The notes: generated by a model not told the origin, from the sequence alone. Positions 28,114-36,887 are shown, counted from the first letter of the stretch. The stretch: DNA of 64,000 nucleotides from Saprospiraceae bacterium (GCA_016714785.1 JADKCC010000009.1:62001-126000); one strand, 5' to 3'. Translations and numbers: made by a program.

Positions 28114-30066
28114 TTACAGGGTTTCTTCCAGCCATTTGAAGAATTCTCGTTGCCATACCAGACTATTCTGTGGTTTGATAACCCAATGATTTTCGTCAGG
28201 TAGGTAGAGGAATTTACTTTTGATGCCCTTGATTTGAGCGGCATTATATGCTTCGAGACCTTGTCCCAATGGCACTCTAAAGTCATTACCACCTTGTATG
28301 ATATAAATAGGAGTATCCCATTTGGCAACATGATGGACAGGGTTGAAGTCAGTATAAGACTTTTTATTTTTTTCTTCCCAATATGGGCCACCTAGGTCAT
28401 AATTTACAAAAAACATCTCTTCAGTGGTGCCATACATACTCTGTGTATTGAAGATGCCATCATGTGCGATAAATGTTTTGAATCTTTTGTTGTGGACTCC
28501 AGCAAGATAAAATACAGAATATCCGCCATAACTCGCACCTACGGCTCCAAGTCGAGTTTTGTCCACATAAGGTTCCTTGACTATATCGTCGATAGCAGAG
28601 AGGTAGTCTTGGATATTCTGCCCGCCCCAATCTTTACTTATCTGATGGTTCCAATCTACACCATGTCCGGGCATACCTCGTCTATTAGGTGCTACGACAA
28701 TGTATCCTTGACTAGCCATCAAATGTAGATTCCATCTATAAGAGTAAAACTGCGTTAATGCTGATTGTGGGCCACCTTGACAGTATAGTAGCGTTGGATA
28801 TTTTTTATTCTTATCAAATCCTGGAGGATAGACCACCCAAACCAACATTTTTTTACCATCAGTAGTGGTGACATATCTTCTTTCAGTCTGACTATTCGCT
28901 ACATTGCCATACAAATCCTTATTTACATCCGTGAGCTGTGTCCATTTTTGGGTTTTGAGATGATAAGTATATATTTCAGCAGCTCTATTTAAACTAACTC
29001 TGGTAACTACTAGCAAGTCACCTGTTTGGCCCAATATAGCATTGACATCCCATTCACCTTTTGTAAGTTGTTGTACAACAGGCATTCTCTTCGTTTTACC
29101 TGGGAAATCGACTTCAAACAATTGTAAAGTACCATCTACAGCAGCTGTAAAATATAACCTTGTACCATCATTGGCCCAAATATAACTTTGCACTGATTCA
29201 TCCCATTGAGCAGTAAGATTGGTAGTGATACCATTGTATAAAACTTTAATATCATTTTTATCCGCTTCGAAGCCATCAGTTTTCATACTTAGATATGCCA
29301 AATCACCATTGACAGAGTAGGTTGGTTGAGTGTCGTATCCTTTATTGCTTTCTGTAAGATTGTTGGTTTGTCTAGTCTCGATATTATACTGATATAAATC
29401 CGTATTGGTACTTTGTGCTGCTTGAGTGCCTTTGAGTTTTTTGCTTACGTAAATGATATTTTTACTGTCTGGATTCCATATATAATCTTCGTCTCCACCA
29501 AAAGGTTTTTGTGGGCAATTGTATGGCTCATTTTCTAAAATATCTATATAATTATCTTCTGATGCATTCGTAGTACCATAAAATACATGATTGAATGTGC
29601 CATCATTCCAAGTATCCCAATGTCGGTAATCTAATGATGTATAAATTTGAGCTGTAGATTTCTGTAGATCAGGATGAAAATCAAATCCATGTACAGCATT
29701 AATTTTTACAGCTTTGTCCATTAATTTGTATTTCCCATCAGGACTAATGTTTTTGTTTTGGATAATGGTCTCAGTAGAAGATACTTCACTTGGCGTACCT
29801 CCATTTATACTAATACTATAAAGCTTACTGCTGAACTTATTTTCTTCTACATTTGGACTAGATACTCTGTATATGACTTGTGAGCCATCGATAGAGATAC
29901 TGACACCCGATACTCTTTTGACTTGCCAAAGTAACTCTGGAGTCATCGCAAGTTTGATAGACTCTATAGGCTTTATGGCTGGTTTATCGACTGCCGTTTT
30001 CTGTGCAGAACATGAAGTAATCTCAAACAACAAAACCAATAATATGAAACTCTTAATATTTGCCAT
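28114..30066 (-). CDS. S9 family prolyl oligopeptidase-type peptidase lipoprotein
   Basis: A 650-residue exported serine peptidase. Starting at ATG 30066 gives a lipoprotein signal (FILLVLLFEITSCSAQ, lipobox ITSC); the open frame extends to 30126, but that is upstream of the promoter motif at 30094. A WD40-like beta-propeller occupies about residues 40-390, then the alpha/beta hydrolase with nucleophile GASYGGYS (near residue 512), Asp in GGNDFRVPLGQ and His in LPDENHW. Closest by pattern to acylaminoacyl-peptidase / DPP-like S9C enzymes. It should cleave peptides at the cell envelope. Intact, unlike the DPP IV gene at 5.3-7.5 kb. Confidence 0.87.
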   Translation of the reverse strand: MANIKSFILLVLLFEITSCSAQKTAVDKPAIKPIESIKLAMTPELLWQVKRVSGVSISIDGSQVIYRVSSPNVEENKFSSKLYSISINGGTPSEVSSTETIIQNKNISPDGKYKLMDKAVKINAVHGFDFHPDLQKSTAQIYTSLDYRHWDTWNDGTFNHVFYGTTNASEDNYIDILENEPYNCPQKPFGGDEDYIWNPDSKNIIYVSKKLKGTQAAQSTNTDLYQYNIETRQTNNLTESNKGYDTQPTYSVNGDLAYLSMKTDGFEADKNDIKVLYNGITTNLTAQWDESVQSYIWANDGTRLYFTAAVDGTLQLFEVDFPGKTKRMPVVQQLTKGEWDVNAILGQTGDLLVVTRVSLNRAAEIYTYHLKTQKWTQLTDVNKDLYGNVANSQTERRYVTTTDGKKMLVWVVYPPGFDKNKKYPTLLYCQGGPQSALTQFYSYRWNLHLMASQGYIVVAPNRRGMPGHGVDWNHQISKDWGGQNIQDYLSAIDDIVKEPYVDKTRLGAVGASYGGYSVFYLAGVHNKRFKTFIAHDGIFNTQSMYGTTEEMFFVNYDLGGPYWEEKNKKSYTDFNPVHHVAKWDTPIYIIQGGNDFRVPLGQGLEAYNAAQIKGIKSKFLYLPDENHWVIKPQNSLVWQREFFKWLEETL

Positions 30067-30093
30067 GCGATAATATTTTATTGAAAATAATAG

Positions 30094-30101
30094 CAAATAT
30101 A
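30094..30101 (-). promoter_or_regulatory. Bacteroidota -7 element for the S9 peptidase
   Basis: Minus-strand TATATTTG followed by C, 27 nt before ATG 30066; it decides that start. Confidence 0.5.
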
Positions 30102-30346
30102 ACAAAACATCCATAAAGCACAACAATTATGTGTATATAACATAATAGAAGTTAATGCTCCATTTAAAGAAATTCTATGCTAGCTTGTCTTTCCTAAGAA
30201 ATAAACCTATTTAAACTATTTTTTTTCACATACAATAGAAGCCAAAAGTGTAATTAGGGGCTGCTGAAAAAGTCAGCTGTTATTTTTGGTTGTTAGTTTA
30301 ACGGAGACTTTCGTTCAAAAAACAAGCAATAGAGAAAATGAACGCA

Positions 30347-30470
30347 GTGAAGTGCAAAGCACCAAAGACAAAGTCTTTGACGAAGTGAACCGTGAAACGG
30401 GTGGGCAGGTGAAGTGCAAAGCACCAAAGACAAAGTCTTTGACGAAGTGAACCGTGAAACGGGTGGGCAG
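30347..30470. repeat. Two tandem 62-bp units with three hairpins each
   Basis: Units 30347-30408 and 30409-30470 are identical and directly adjacent. Each contains GTGC-AAA-GCAC, CAAAGAC-AAA-GTCTTTG and CCGT-GAA-ACGG stem-loops in that order, then GGTGGGCAG. A third unit starts at 30471 but is cut after 9 bases by the 54-bp palindromic insert. Confidence 0.9.
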
Positions 30471-30480
30471 GTGAAGTGCG

Positions 30481-30534
30481 TCTATTGCCATAAAAAGCAC
30501 AAAGGATTAAATATGAAATACTTATGGCAATAGA
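30481..30534. repeat. 54-bp insert with 13-bp perfect inverted ends
   Basis: TCTATTGCCATAA (30481-30493) is the exact reverse complement of TTATGGCAATAGA (30522-30534), with 28 nt between. It interrupts the 62-bp repeat array, like a tiny nested palindromic element. Confidence 0.75.
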
Positions 30535-30571
30535 AAAATGCATGACTGAGCGATCCTGAAAGGTGAACGCA

Positions 30572-30697
30572 GTGTAGTGCAAAGCACCAAAGACAAAGTC
30601 TTTGACGAAGTGAACCGTGAAACGGGTGGGCAGGTGTAGTGCAAAGCACCAAAGGCGCAAGCCTTTGACGAAGTGAACCGTGAAACGGGTGGGTGGG
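30572..30697. repeat. Two further 62-bp-type units, the second with paired changes
   Basis: Unit 30572-30633 matches the first pair except GTGTAG for GTGAAG. Unit 30634-30697 has CAAAGGC-GCAA-GCCTTTG in place of CAAAGAC-AAA-GTCTTTG: both stem sides changed together and the loop became GCAA. A degenerate tail (CCC-GTAA-GGG, then ATGGGCAGG) continues to about 30742. Confidence 0.85.
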
Positions 30698-30768
30698 CTA
30701 TGACAATGCGAGAAGCGAAGGAACCCGTAAGGGATGGGCAGGTCGAAAATGAACGACATTACACCTAG

Positions 30769-30904
30769 CTGATTTAAGTTTAAATCAGTGCCTTCATTTT
30801 TGAGTGATTTCGTATCACTCAAATGCAGCAAAGCTGCACCATTCAGTTACCTTTTTTGAACTAGACTTTTTTTGGTTACTTTTTGGGCAATGCAAAAAAG
30901 TAAC
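30769..30904. repeat. Cluster of stem-loops in the right half of the element
   Basis: Four hairpins in series: CTGATTT/AAATCAG (30769-30788), TGAGTGAT/ATCACTCA (30801-30821), TGCAGC/GCTGCA with loop AAA (30824-30838), and GTTACTTTTT/AAAAAGTAAC (30875-30904). None is followed by a clean U-tract at the right place, so they do not look like simple terminators. Confidence 0.7.
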
Positions 30905-31118
30905 TGCCCTGCATAAGGCAAAAAGCCAACCCAAGGTACACGACTTTTGGACAAAATCAATTAAAAGGTTTGCATTTAATTTGTTTATTATACACATAAT
31001 TTATTATTTATCAATTGGTTGTACCATAGTCAGCAAGCCCTAATTAGGAAAAAAGGTAAGATTTTTGAACCATGTGCATATAATAGGTAAAGCAATAAAA
31101 AACTATTAAAACCGAGAA

Positions 31119-31355
31119 TTATACAAACCCGTCGCCACTTCCGGGCTTGATATATTTATTCTTTATTTTTTGAAGGTCATTAACATCATCGACATAATTT
31201 TCACAAAATCCACAATTAGTACATACGTATCTGGTCAGATATATAGTGGTTAGTCCAAAAGAAACAGTATTGTAAATATTTCCTTTGAAGGCACCACCTT
31301 CTATGATAGCTATCTCGCTGTTTTGACATTTTGGACAACAATAATTGTATTTCAT
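31119..31355 (-). CDS. Small zinc ribbon protein
   Basis: A 78-residue protein with two CxxC knuckles, YCCPKCQNSE near the N-terminus and YVCTNCGFCENYV in the middle, likely to bind one zinc ion. Ten to twenty residues of hydrophobic character between them (TVSFGLTTIYLTRYV) form the ribbon strands. Proteins of this sort are common and mostly unstudied. It lies 29 nt after mnmG on the same strand and is probably co-transcribed with it. Confidence 0.65.
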   Translation of the reverse strand: MKYNYCCPKCQNSEIAIIEGGAFKGNIYNTVSFGLTTIYLTRYVCTNCGFCENYVDDVNDLQKIKNKYIKPGSGDGFV

Positions 31356-31384
31356 AAAGATTTAAAAGATTATTGTTATACTAA

Positions 31385-33250
31385 CTACCTACCTACATGC
31401 ACCAATAATACAGAAATATCAGATGGAGAGACTCCACTTATCCTACTCGCTTGGCCTATTGTGCGTGGACGAATTTGATGTAGTTTTTCGCGGGCTTCGA
31501 AAGATAAGGATTTCAAACCTTTGTAATCAAAATGATCTGCCAATCTCACATTTTCCAGCCGATCCATCTTATCCACCATTTCTTGTTCTTTACGAATATA
31601 TCCCTCATATTTTAAACCAATCTCAGCTATCATAATCGTCTCTTCATCAAACTGATTGAGATATGCATGTACATCTGGCAAAACCTTCCTGATTTCTTCA
31701 ATGCCGATGTTTGGGCGTGTTACTATGGATTTGGCTTTTATTTTTTGCTTAAGCGGCGAAGAGTCAATTGACTCAAGTAATGGATTAATCAAATCAGGAT
31801 CTACACTTGTATCATCAAAAAATCTTTCGATACTAGCTGCGTTATTTATCTTGGTTTGTACTCGTTCCATGCGCACATCCAGTCCTTGCATCCCTATCTG
31901 CTGTGCCAATGGAGTCAATCTTATATCAGCATTATCTTGTCTTAGTAAAATACGATATTCTGCCCTTGATGTAAACATTCTATAAGGCTCGTTGGTGCCT
32001 TTATTGACAAGGTCATCAATCAATACACCAATATATGCTTCTGATCTTTTAAGAATAAACGGTTCCTTATTCAAGATAGCTAGATGCGCATTGATACCAG
32101 CCATGAGACCTTGGCAAGCAGCTTCCTCATATCCAGTAGTACCGTTAATTTGACCAGCAAAAAAGAGATTTTTTACAAGTTTGGTTTCCAAATTCATATT
32201 GAGCTGAGTTGGCGGAAAATAATCATACTCAATAGCATACCCCGGACGGAACATTTTCATGTTTTCGAATCCTGGTACTTTTTTAAGTGCCTTGTACTGC
32301 ACATCTTCTGGTAAAGATGACGAAAATCCATTGACATAAATCTCACAAGTATCCCATCCTTCAGGCTCTACGAATAGTTGATGTCTGTCTTTATCAGCAA
32401 ATCGATTGATTTTATCTTCAATAGATGGACAATATCGAGGGCCAAGTCCTTGTATTCTTCCATTAAACATAGGAGATCTATCAAATCCTTCTTTGAGTGT
32501 TTCGTGCACTTCATCACTCGTATAGGTCACATGACAAGGTAATTGTTTGGGTATAGTGAGCGTATCAGTATAAGAAAATTTACCTACTTTTTCATCACCA
32601 TTCTGTACTTCCATTTTAGAATAATCGAGAGAGCGACCATCGATGCGTGGTGGAGTACCCGTCTTCATCCTACCTGATTCAAATCCTAAAGTGACCAACT
32701 GCTCAGTAATACCTGTTGCTGCTTTTTCGCCTGCTCTTCCTCCTCCAAATTGTTTTTCACCAATGTGAATCAACCCATTTAAGAAAGTACCGTTGGTAAG
32801 TACCACTGCATCAGATTCTATCTCAAGTCCTAGCCCCGTGATGATCCCTTTGCATACGCCATTCTTTACTAAAAGACCCGGTATGGTTTCTTGCCAAAAA
32901 TCAATATTAGGATGTGACTCTAACATTTGTCGCCATTTCGCAGCAAACATCATTCGATCATTTTGAGCACGTGGTGACCACATGGCAGGCCCTTTGGACA
33001 TATTGAGCATACGAAACTGAACCATAGAATAATCGGTAACTATACCTGAGTAGCCACCTAATGCATCAACTTCACGTACTATTTGACCTTTGGCTACACC
33101 ACCCATGGCAGGATTACAAGACATCTGTGCGATGGTATTCATATTCATGGTGACCAAAAGTACTTTGGAACCCATATTGGCAGCAGCAACTGCGGCTTCA
33201 CAACCAGCATGACCTGCGCCTACAACTATGACATTATATTTTGGAAACAT
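31385..33250 (-). CDS. mnmG: tRNA uridine-5-carboxymethylaminomethyl modification enzyme MnmG
   Basis: FAD-dependent subunit of MnmEG, which places carboxymethylaminomethyl on U34 of several tRNAs using glycine and methylene-tetrahydrofolate. The 621-residue protein has the FAD site VVGAGHAGCEAAVAAANMGS, the family signature GGVAKGQIVREVDALGG, PRYCPSIEDKI with the catalytic Cys, TTGYEEAACQGLMAGINA, and the C-terminal SRISGVSPSDISVLLVHV that contacts MnmE. mnmE is not in the window. The promoter motif ends 4 nt before the ATG, suggesting a leaderless transcript. Confidence 0.97.
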   Translation of the reverse strand: MFPKYNVIVVGAGHAGCEAAVAAANMGSKVLLVTMNMNTIAQMSCNPAMGGVAKGQIVREVDALGGYSGIVTDYSMVQFRMLNMSKGPAMWSPRAQNDRMMFAAKWRQMLESHPNIDFWQETIPGLLVKNGVCKGIITGLGLEIESDAVVLTNGTFLNGLIHIGEKQFGGGRAGEKAATGITEQLVTLGFESGRMKTGTPPRIDGRSLDYSKMEVQNGDEKVGKFSYTDTLTIPKQLPCHVTYTSDEVHETLKEGFDRSPMFNGRIQGLGPRYCPSIEDKINRFADKDRHQLFVEPEGWDTCEIYVNGFSSSLPEDVQYKALKKVPGFENMKMFRPGYAIEYDYFPPTQLNMNLETKLVKNLFFAGQINGTTGYEEAACQGLMAGINAHLAILNKEPFILKRSEAYIGVLIDDLVNKGTNEPYRMFTSRAEYRILLRQDNADIRLTPLAQQIGMQGLDVRMERVQTKINNAASIERFFDDTSVDPDLINPLLESIDSSPLKQKIKAKSIVTRPNIGIEEIRKVLPDVHAYLNQFDEETIMIAEIGLKYEGYIRKEQEMVDKMDRLENVRLADHFDYKGLKSLSFEAREKLHQIRPRTIGQASRISGVSPSDISVLLVHVGR

Positions 33251-33254
33251 GGGG

Positions 33255-33262
33255 CAAAGATA
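33255..33262 (-). promoter_or_regulatory. Bacteroidota -7 element very close to the mnmG start
   Basis: Minus-strand TATCTTTG, then CCCC, then ATG 33250. Same arrangement as the TPR gene at 23.4 kb. Confidence 0.5.
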
Positions 33263-33537
33263 AGGATGATTTTGTTATAATATCACTTTATTGGTGTGAT
33301 AATAAGTACATCAAATTGTCAATCCTTATAGATATCAACCAAAAAATTATTTAAAAATAATAAATTAAGTTATGTTTAACTTGGAAAATATCGAAAAAAT
33401 CAGTCCCACAATTCCCTACTTACTTATATTTGGGATTGAGCTATTTGGAAAACCAAAATAGAATTAGATAATTGTTATTCAAATGCGAACTTAAAAGCCT
33501 TTGAAAACGTTCTATCAATGAATAGTTTTATTTAGAG

Positions 33538-34482
33538 TTGGGATATTATGACATCATTGCATGGTTACTAGAAGGTGATATTTCCATCCAATATCAAACC
33601 CATCGGGATTTGTTGGGAAATGATGACATAACTTTAAAAAAAAGAATTACAACAGAAGGTTGGGGCAAACAGTTTTTAGATGCAAGAAATGAAAAAGGGT
33701 ATTGGGGACAAGATTATTACCAACCGAAATGGATATCGACTCATTACACTTTATTAGACATAAAAAATCTAGCTATGGACCCACACCATAAAGATATTGA
33801 AAAAATAATTACTAAAGTTTTGATCAACGAAAAAGGTCCTGATGGTGGTATCTTACCCATCGGTAATGTCAAAAAATGTGATGTATGTGTCAATGGAATG
33901 GCATTAAATTTTTCATCCTATTTCCATGCAAAGGAAGAAAGTCTGCACTCCGTTGTTGATTTTATACTCACTGAAAAAATGAGAGATGGTGGCTTCAATT
34001 GTCAATCCAATAGGAAGGGTGCTAAACATAGTTCCATGCATACGACTATTTCAGTTTTAGAAGGATTTTTTGAATTTCTGAAAAATGGTTATAGCTACAG
34101 GACTCAGGAAATCAAAAATGTTATATCTTCTTCCATAGAGTTTCTCTTGATACATCAACTGTTCAAATCTGATAAAACGGGAGAAACCATCAACTCTAAT
34201 TTCTTGAAATTATATTATCCTCCAAGATGGTATTATGATATCCTACGTGCTTTGGATTTCTTTCAGTATGCAGGTATAAACTATGACTCTAGAATGGACG
34301 CAGCAATAGATGTCCTTATTTCAAAAAGTACAAAAGAAGGGCTCTGGAAAGCAGTAACTATTCATCCTGGCAAAGTATATTTTGAAATGGAAGAGGCAGG
34401 AAAAGCCAGCCGTTGGAATACTTTAAGGGTTTTAAGAGTATTGAAAAAGTACAGACCTAAATATTATGATTCATTTATTTAG
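33538..34482 (+). CDS. Terpenoid cyclase / prenyltransferase-like alpha-toroid protein
   Basis: A 314-residue helical protein. Starting at TTG 33538, because a stop lies just upstream and the next in-frame Met is near residue 78, the N-terminus is YYDIIAWLLEGDISIQYQTH. Repeated elements KGYWGQDYY, DGGILP, DGGFNCQSN and EGLWKAV are like the QW-type repeats of squalene cyclases and prenyltransferase toroids. The DxDD catalytic motif of class II cyclases is not evident, so enzymatic action is doubtful. The next gene begins 15 nt downstream. Function unknown. Confidence 0.6.
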   Translation: MGYYDIIAWLLEGDISIQYQTHRDLLGNDDITLKKRITTEGWGKQFLDARNEKGYWGQDYYQPKWISTHYTLLDIKNLAMDPHHKDIEKIITKVLINEKGPDGGILPIGNVKKCDVCVNGMALNFSSYFHAKEESLHSVVDFILTEKMRDGGFNCQSNRKGAKHSSMHTTISVLEGFFEFLKNGYSYRTQEIKNVISSSIEFLLIHQLFKSDKTGETINSNFLKLYYPPRWYYDILRALDFFQYAGINYDSRMDAAIDVLISKSTKEGLWKAVTIHPGKVYFEMEEAGKASRWNTLRVLRVLKKYRPKYYDSFI

Positions 34483-34497
34483 TAAAAATTTATACTC

Positions 34498-35001
34498 ATG
34501 CCACGACCTACCAACAAAACCGAATTACTGACATCAAGTCAAAAAAATTTTGATCTGCTTTTTCATTTTATTGAAAGCCGATCAGAATCTGAACAAATGA
34601 AAGAATTTCCACAAGGAACCATGAACCGAAATATCAGGGACATACTTGCGCATTTGTACCATTGGCAACTCATGATGAAAAACTGGTACGATGTCGGTAT
34701 GGCAGGTCAAAAACCAGATATCCCTGCCAAGGGTTATACATGGAAAACAGTGCCAAAACTCAATTATAAGATATGGGAGGATTACTCGAAAGTACCACTG
34801 CACGAAATAAAAGTATTGTTAAATGACACCCATAAAGAGATGATGAAAATGATAGATGATCACAGTAATGAAGATATTTTCGATAAGAAAAGGTATGCCT
34901 GGACAGGTACTACCTCACTTGGTGCGTATTTCATTGGTGCCACTTCCAGTCATTATGATTGGGCATTAAAATTGATAAACAAAGCATTTAAAAATTTGTG
35001 A
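34498..35001 (+). CDS. ClbS/DfsB family four-helix bundle protein
   Basis: A 167-residue protein starting MPRPTNKTELLTSSQKNFDL, a near-standard ClbS/DfsB (DUF1706) opening. Later motifs are NIRDILAHLYHWQLMMKNWY with the metal-site-like His, and TTSLGAYFIGATSSHYDWAL near the C-terminus. ClbS protects colibactin producers by opening the toxin's cyclopropane; most homologues are uncharacterised, so only the fold is claimed. It follows the cyclase-like gene by 15 nt. Confidence 0.85.
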   Translation: MPRPTNKTELLTSSQKNFDLLFHFIESRSESEQMKEFPQGTMNRNIRDILAHLYHWQLMMKNWYDVGMAGQKPDIPAKGYTWKTVPKLNYKIWEDYSKVPLHEIKVLLNDTHKEMMKMIDDHSNEDIFDKKRYAWTGTTSLGAYFIGATSSHYDWALKLINKAFKNL

Positions 35002-35059
35002 CGATATTTTCTTGCTTAGAAGAGTAACAAAAAATATGTAGAAAATATTATGTTAGCAT

Positions 35060-35926
35060 CTAAGAGTACCCCATATTCCGACTTCCCTTTCTGATGATCT
35101 TTTTGGCTTCTTTGCCTTTGATGAGCCCATCTTTATCATCGAGCCATACGATAGCGCCTGTTGGGCATCTCTGTATGGGATCCTGCGTTTTGTGGTTTTT
35201 GGAGTAGTTGATGACGGGCAGGTTTTTGACCATGGTGATCATGTTGTCTTCTGCATCCATAGCGCACTTGCCACACGCTGAACAGCCTACATCGCAGACA
35301 TCCAATACTTCATCTCCAGCTTCCAGACTTTTGCAAGCGACCCAAAGTCGGTGACTAATAGGGTGGATAGAAAACAGCATTTTAGGACATGCTTCCACAC
35401 AATCACCACAAGCGGTGCATTTTTTTATATCTACAACAGGGATGCCAAATTCATTCATTGAGATAGCATCAAAATCGCACACTACTTCACAATCACCATA
35501 TCCAAGGCAGCCCCATGAACAAGCCTTGCCGCCGCCGGAAATCAATGTAGCTGCCTGACACGTGCTGACACCCTTGTAGTATGCCTGATTGATAGCTACG
35601 TTTATTCCTCCGTTACAGGCTAAGCGAGCCACTCTTTTTTCTTCTGCACCCAAGGCAACACCCAGAAAACTGGCTATGGCTGCCCTGCCAGCATCACTGC
35701 TTACTGAACATTTGCCTGGCAACACCTGACCCGATACCAATGCTTCTGCAAATGGCCGGCATCCGGGAAAACCACAGGCACCGCAGTTGGCATGAGGCAA
35801 CATATCTTCCACCTGATCTATGCGTGGATCTTCATAGACATACAATTTTTTATTGGCTACAGCGATCAGCCCGGCCAGTGCCAATGTCAGTAAACCAAGT
35901 GTTAGTATGGGAATGAAAATGCTCAC
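35060..35926 (-). CDS. rnfB: Rnf electron transport complex subunit B
   Basis: Ferredoxin-type subunit that takes electrons from reduced ferredoxin at the cytosolic face of Rnf. The 288-residue protein has one N-terminal helix (residues 3-24), then the RnfB [4Fe-4S] domain ANCGACGFPGCRPFAEALVS, then more clusters: CSWGCLGYGDCEVVC, CTACGDCVEACPK and a third Cys set CDVGCSACGKC. It is the last gene of the operon, 63 nt after the FNR gene, whereas rnfB usually sits beside rnfA and rnfC. I see no strong terminator after it, only an imperfect ATATTTTCT/AGAAAATAT repeat. Confidence 0.93.
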   Translation of the reverse strand: MSIFIPILTLGLLTLALAGLIAVANKKLYVYEDPRIDQVEDMLPHANCGACGFPGCRPFAEALVSGQVLPGKCSVSSDAGRAAIASFLGVALGAEEKRVARLACNGGINVAINQAYYKGVSTCQAATLISGGGKACSWGCLGYGDCEVVCDFDAISMNEFGIPVVDIKKCTACGDCVEACPKMLFSIHPISHRLWVACKSLEAGDEVLDVCDVGCSACGKCAMDAEDNMITMVKNLPVINYSKNHKTQDPIQRCPTGAIVWLDDKDGLIKGKEAKKIIRKGSRNMGYS

Positions 35927-35989
35927 TTTAAATGTTGATTTGTTGATTTGAATATTCGCTGATTTGTTTTATTTACAAATCACCATTAC

Positions 35990-36847
35990 CTAATAAATGA
36001 TTTCCGCCCACTTTTTACCGGCTTTCAGTTCTGCTTTTCTGGTTTCCCATTTCTCTTTGGAGCCAATAATGTTTGAAAACGCATTGTCCAGTTGTGTCAG
36101 TATTTTGTCATAACCGGCTACGTAGATATAGGTATTGTTTTTGGAAAGCATCTCCTGGATTTCTTCTGCTTGACCTTCAATCATCTTGTCCATTGCAATG
36201 GGGTCTGCCCACTTTGGTCTTGGACTTAGGGCATAAAAGGCTTCAAATGTCTTCTGATCGTAATAATTGGTCAGATCACCTTCTTTGTCGTTAAGATACA
36301 GTAAATCAAGTCCGCTGGTCGCACCATAAAAAAGCCTGATTTTTCCTTGCCAGTCTTTGACATTTTTGTAGATATGTCTGACAAAGGATTTGAAAGGAGC
36401 AATCCCCGTTCCCATACCTATAAGGATAATATTGGAAGTTTTGTCTTCCGGTACTGCATACGGTAATGAATGAGGCCCTGTCAGTAAAAGTTCATCGCCG
36501 GGATTTCTGTTGCACAAGTAATTAGATGCAACACCTTCGTATTTTTCGCCACTGAATTCATCAACATAATAACATCTTTTTACCAACATCGTAATTTCAG
36601 GAAACCCGGAAGCAGTAACATCTGAATTAGCAATAGTATAAAGTCTATGATGTACATTATTGCCAAATGGTCCTACGTATTTGACTATGACGCCAAAACT
36701 TTGATCTACATTACAGTGAAAGTTTTTATCCTGGACTTCAATATGTATTTCCCTGATATCTTCCGTATCTGCAGGTGTGATGCGTTTGTTGCCCTTTACA
36801 ACTGCTTTATAATGTGTTCCTGATAAATAATCTGATAATTGTGCCAT
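35990..36847 (-). CDS. Plant-type ferredoxin-NADP+ reductase
   Basis: A 285-residue FAD enzyme that should pass electrons between ferredoxin and NADP(H). The FAD motif is HHRLYTIANS, the pyrophosphate/nicotinamide loop GMGTGIAPFKSF, and the chain ends in IIY; a C-terminal aromatic Tyr stacking on the flavin is a hallmark of plant-type FNR. GVASNYLCNRNPGDELLLTG matches the chloroplast enzyme's GV-SN-LC pattern. There is no ferredoxin domain or membrane helix, so it is not NqrF. It lies inside the rnf operon between the NqrM-like gene and rnfB. NADPH versus NADH preference cannot be proven from sequence. Confidence 0.85.
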   Translation of the reverse strand: MAQLSDYLSGTHYKAVVKGNKRITPADTEDIREIHIEVQDKNFHCNVDQSFGVIVKYVGPFGNNVHHRLYTIANSDVTASGFPEITMLVKRCYYVDEFSGEKYEGVASNYLCNRNPGDELLLTGPHSLPYAVPEDKTSNIILIGMGTGIAPFKSFVRHIYKNVKDWQGKIRLFYGATSGLDLLYLNDKEGDLTNYYDQKTFEAFYALSPRPKWADPIAMDKMIEGQAEEIQEMLSKNNTYIYVAGYDKILTQLDNAFSNIIGSKEKWETRKAELKAGKKWAEIIY

Positions 36848-36887
36848 TTTATTTCCTTTATTGATTTAAAATTTTAATATCTAATTT

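Larger units (their letters stand above)
30251..31046. mobile_element. Candidate non-autonomous mobile element with hairpin array
   Basis: This block of about 800 bp begins with TAATTAGGGGCTGCTGA (30251-30267) and ends with the reverse complement of TAATTAGGGCTTGCTGA (31030-31046): 15 of 17 positions agree. Read as an element, it has 11-bp imperfect terminal inverted repeats (GGGGCTGCTGA / GGGCTTGCTGA) flanked by TAATTA on both sides, which could be a 6-bp target duplication, although TAATTA is itself a palindrome. Inside are four copies of a 62-bp unit and many short stem-loops, but no transposase and no credible gene. The left TIR resembles ends of IS5/IS1182-type elements as I remember them. 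It fills the gap between the S9 peptidase and the zinc ribbon gene. Confidence 0.5.

Noticed and set aside
30347..30697. The 62-bp repeats as a CRISPR array.
   Set aside because: Units are directly adjacent without unique spacers, contain several hairpins each, and no cas gene is present.
30298..30831. A 177-residue minus-strand open frame across the hairpin block.
   Set aside because: Its peptide simply repeats the 62-bp units (TRFTVHFVKDFVFGALH again and again) and has no start context or promoter; the structure is better explained as repeats.
35004..35052. ATATTTTCT/AGAAAATAT inverted repeat after rnfB as a terminator.
   Set aside because: The arms are 9 bp of pure A/T-rich sequence with a loop near 30 nt, too weak to call.
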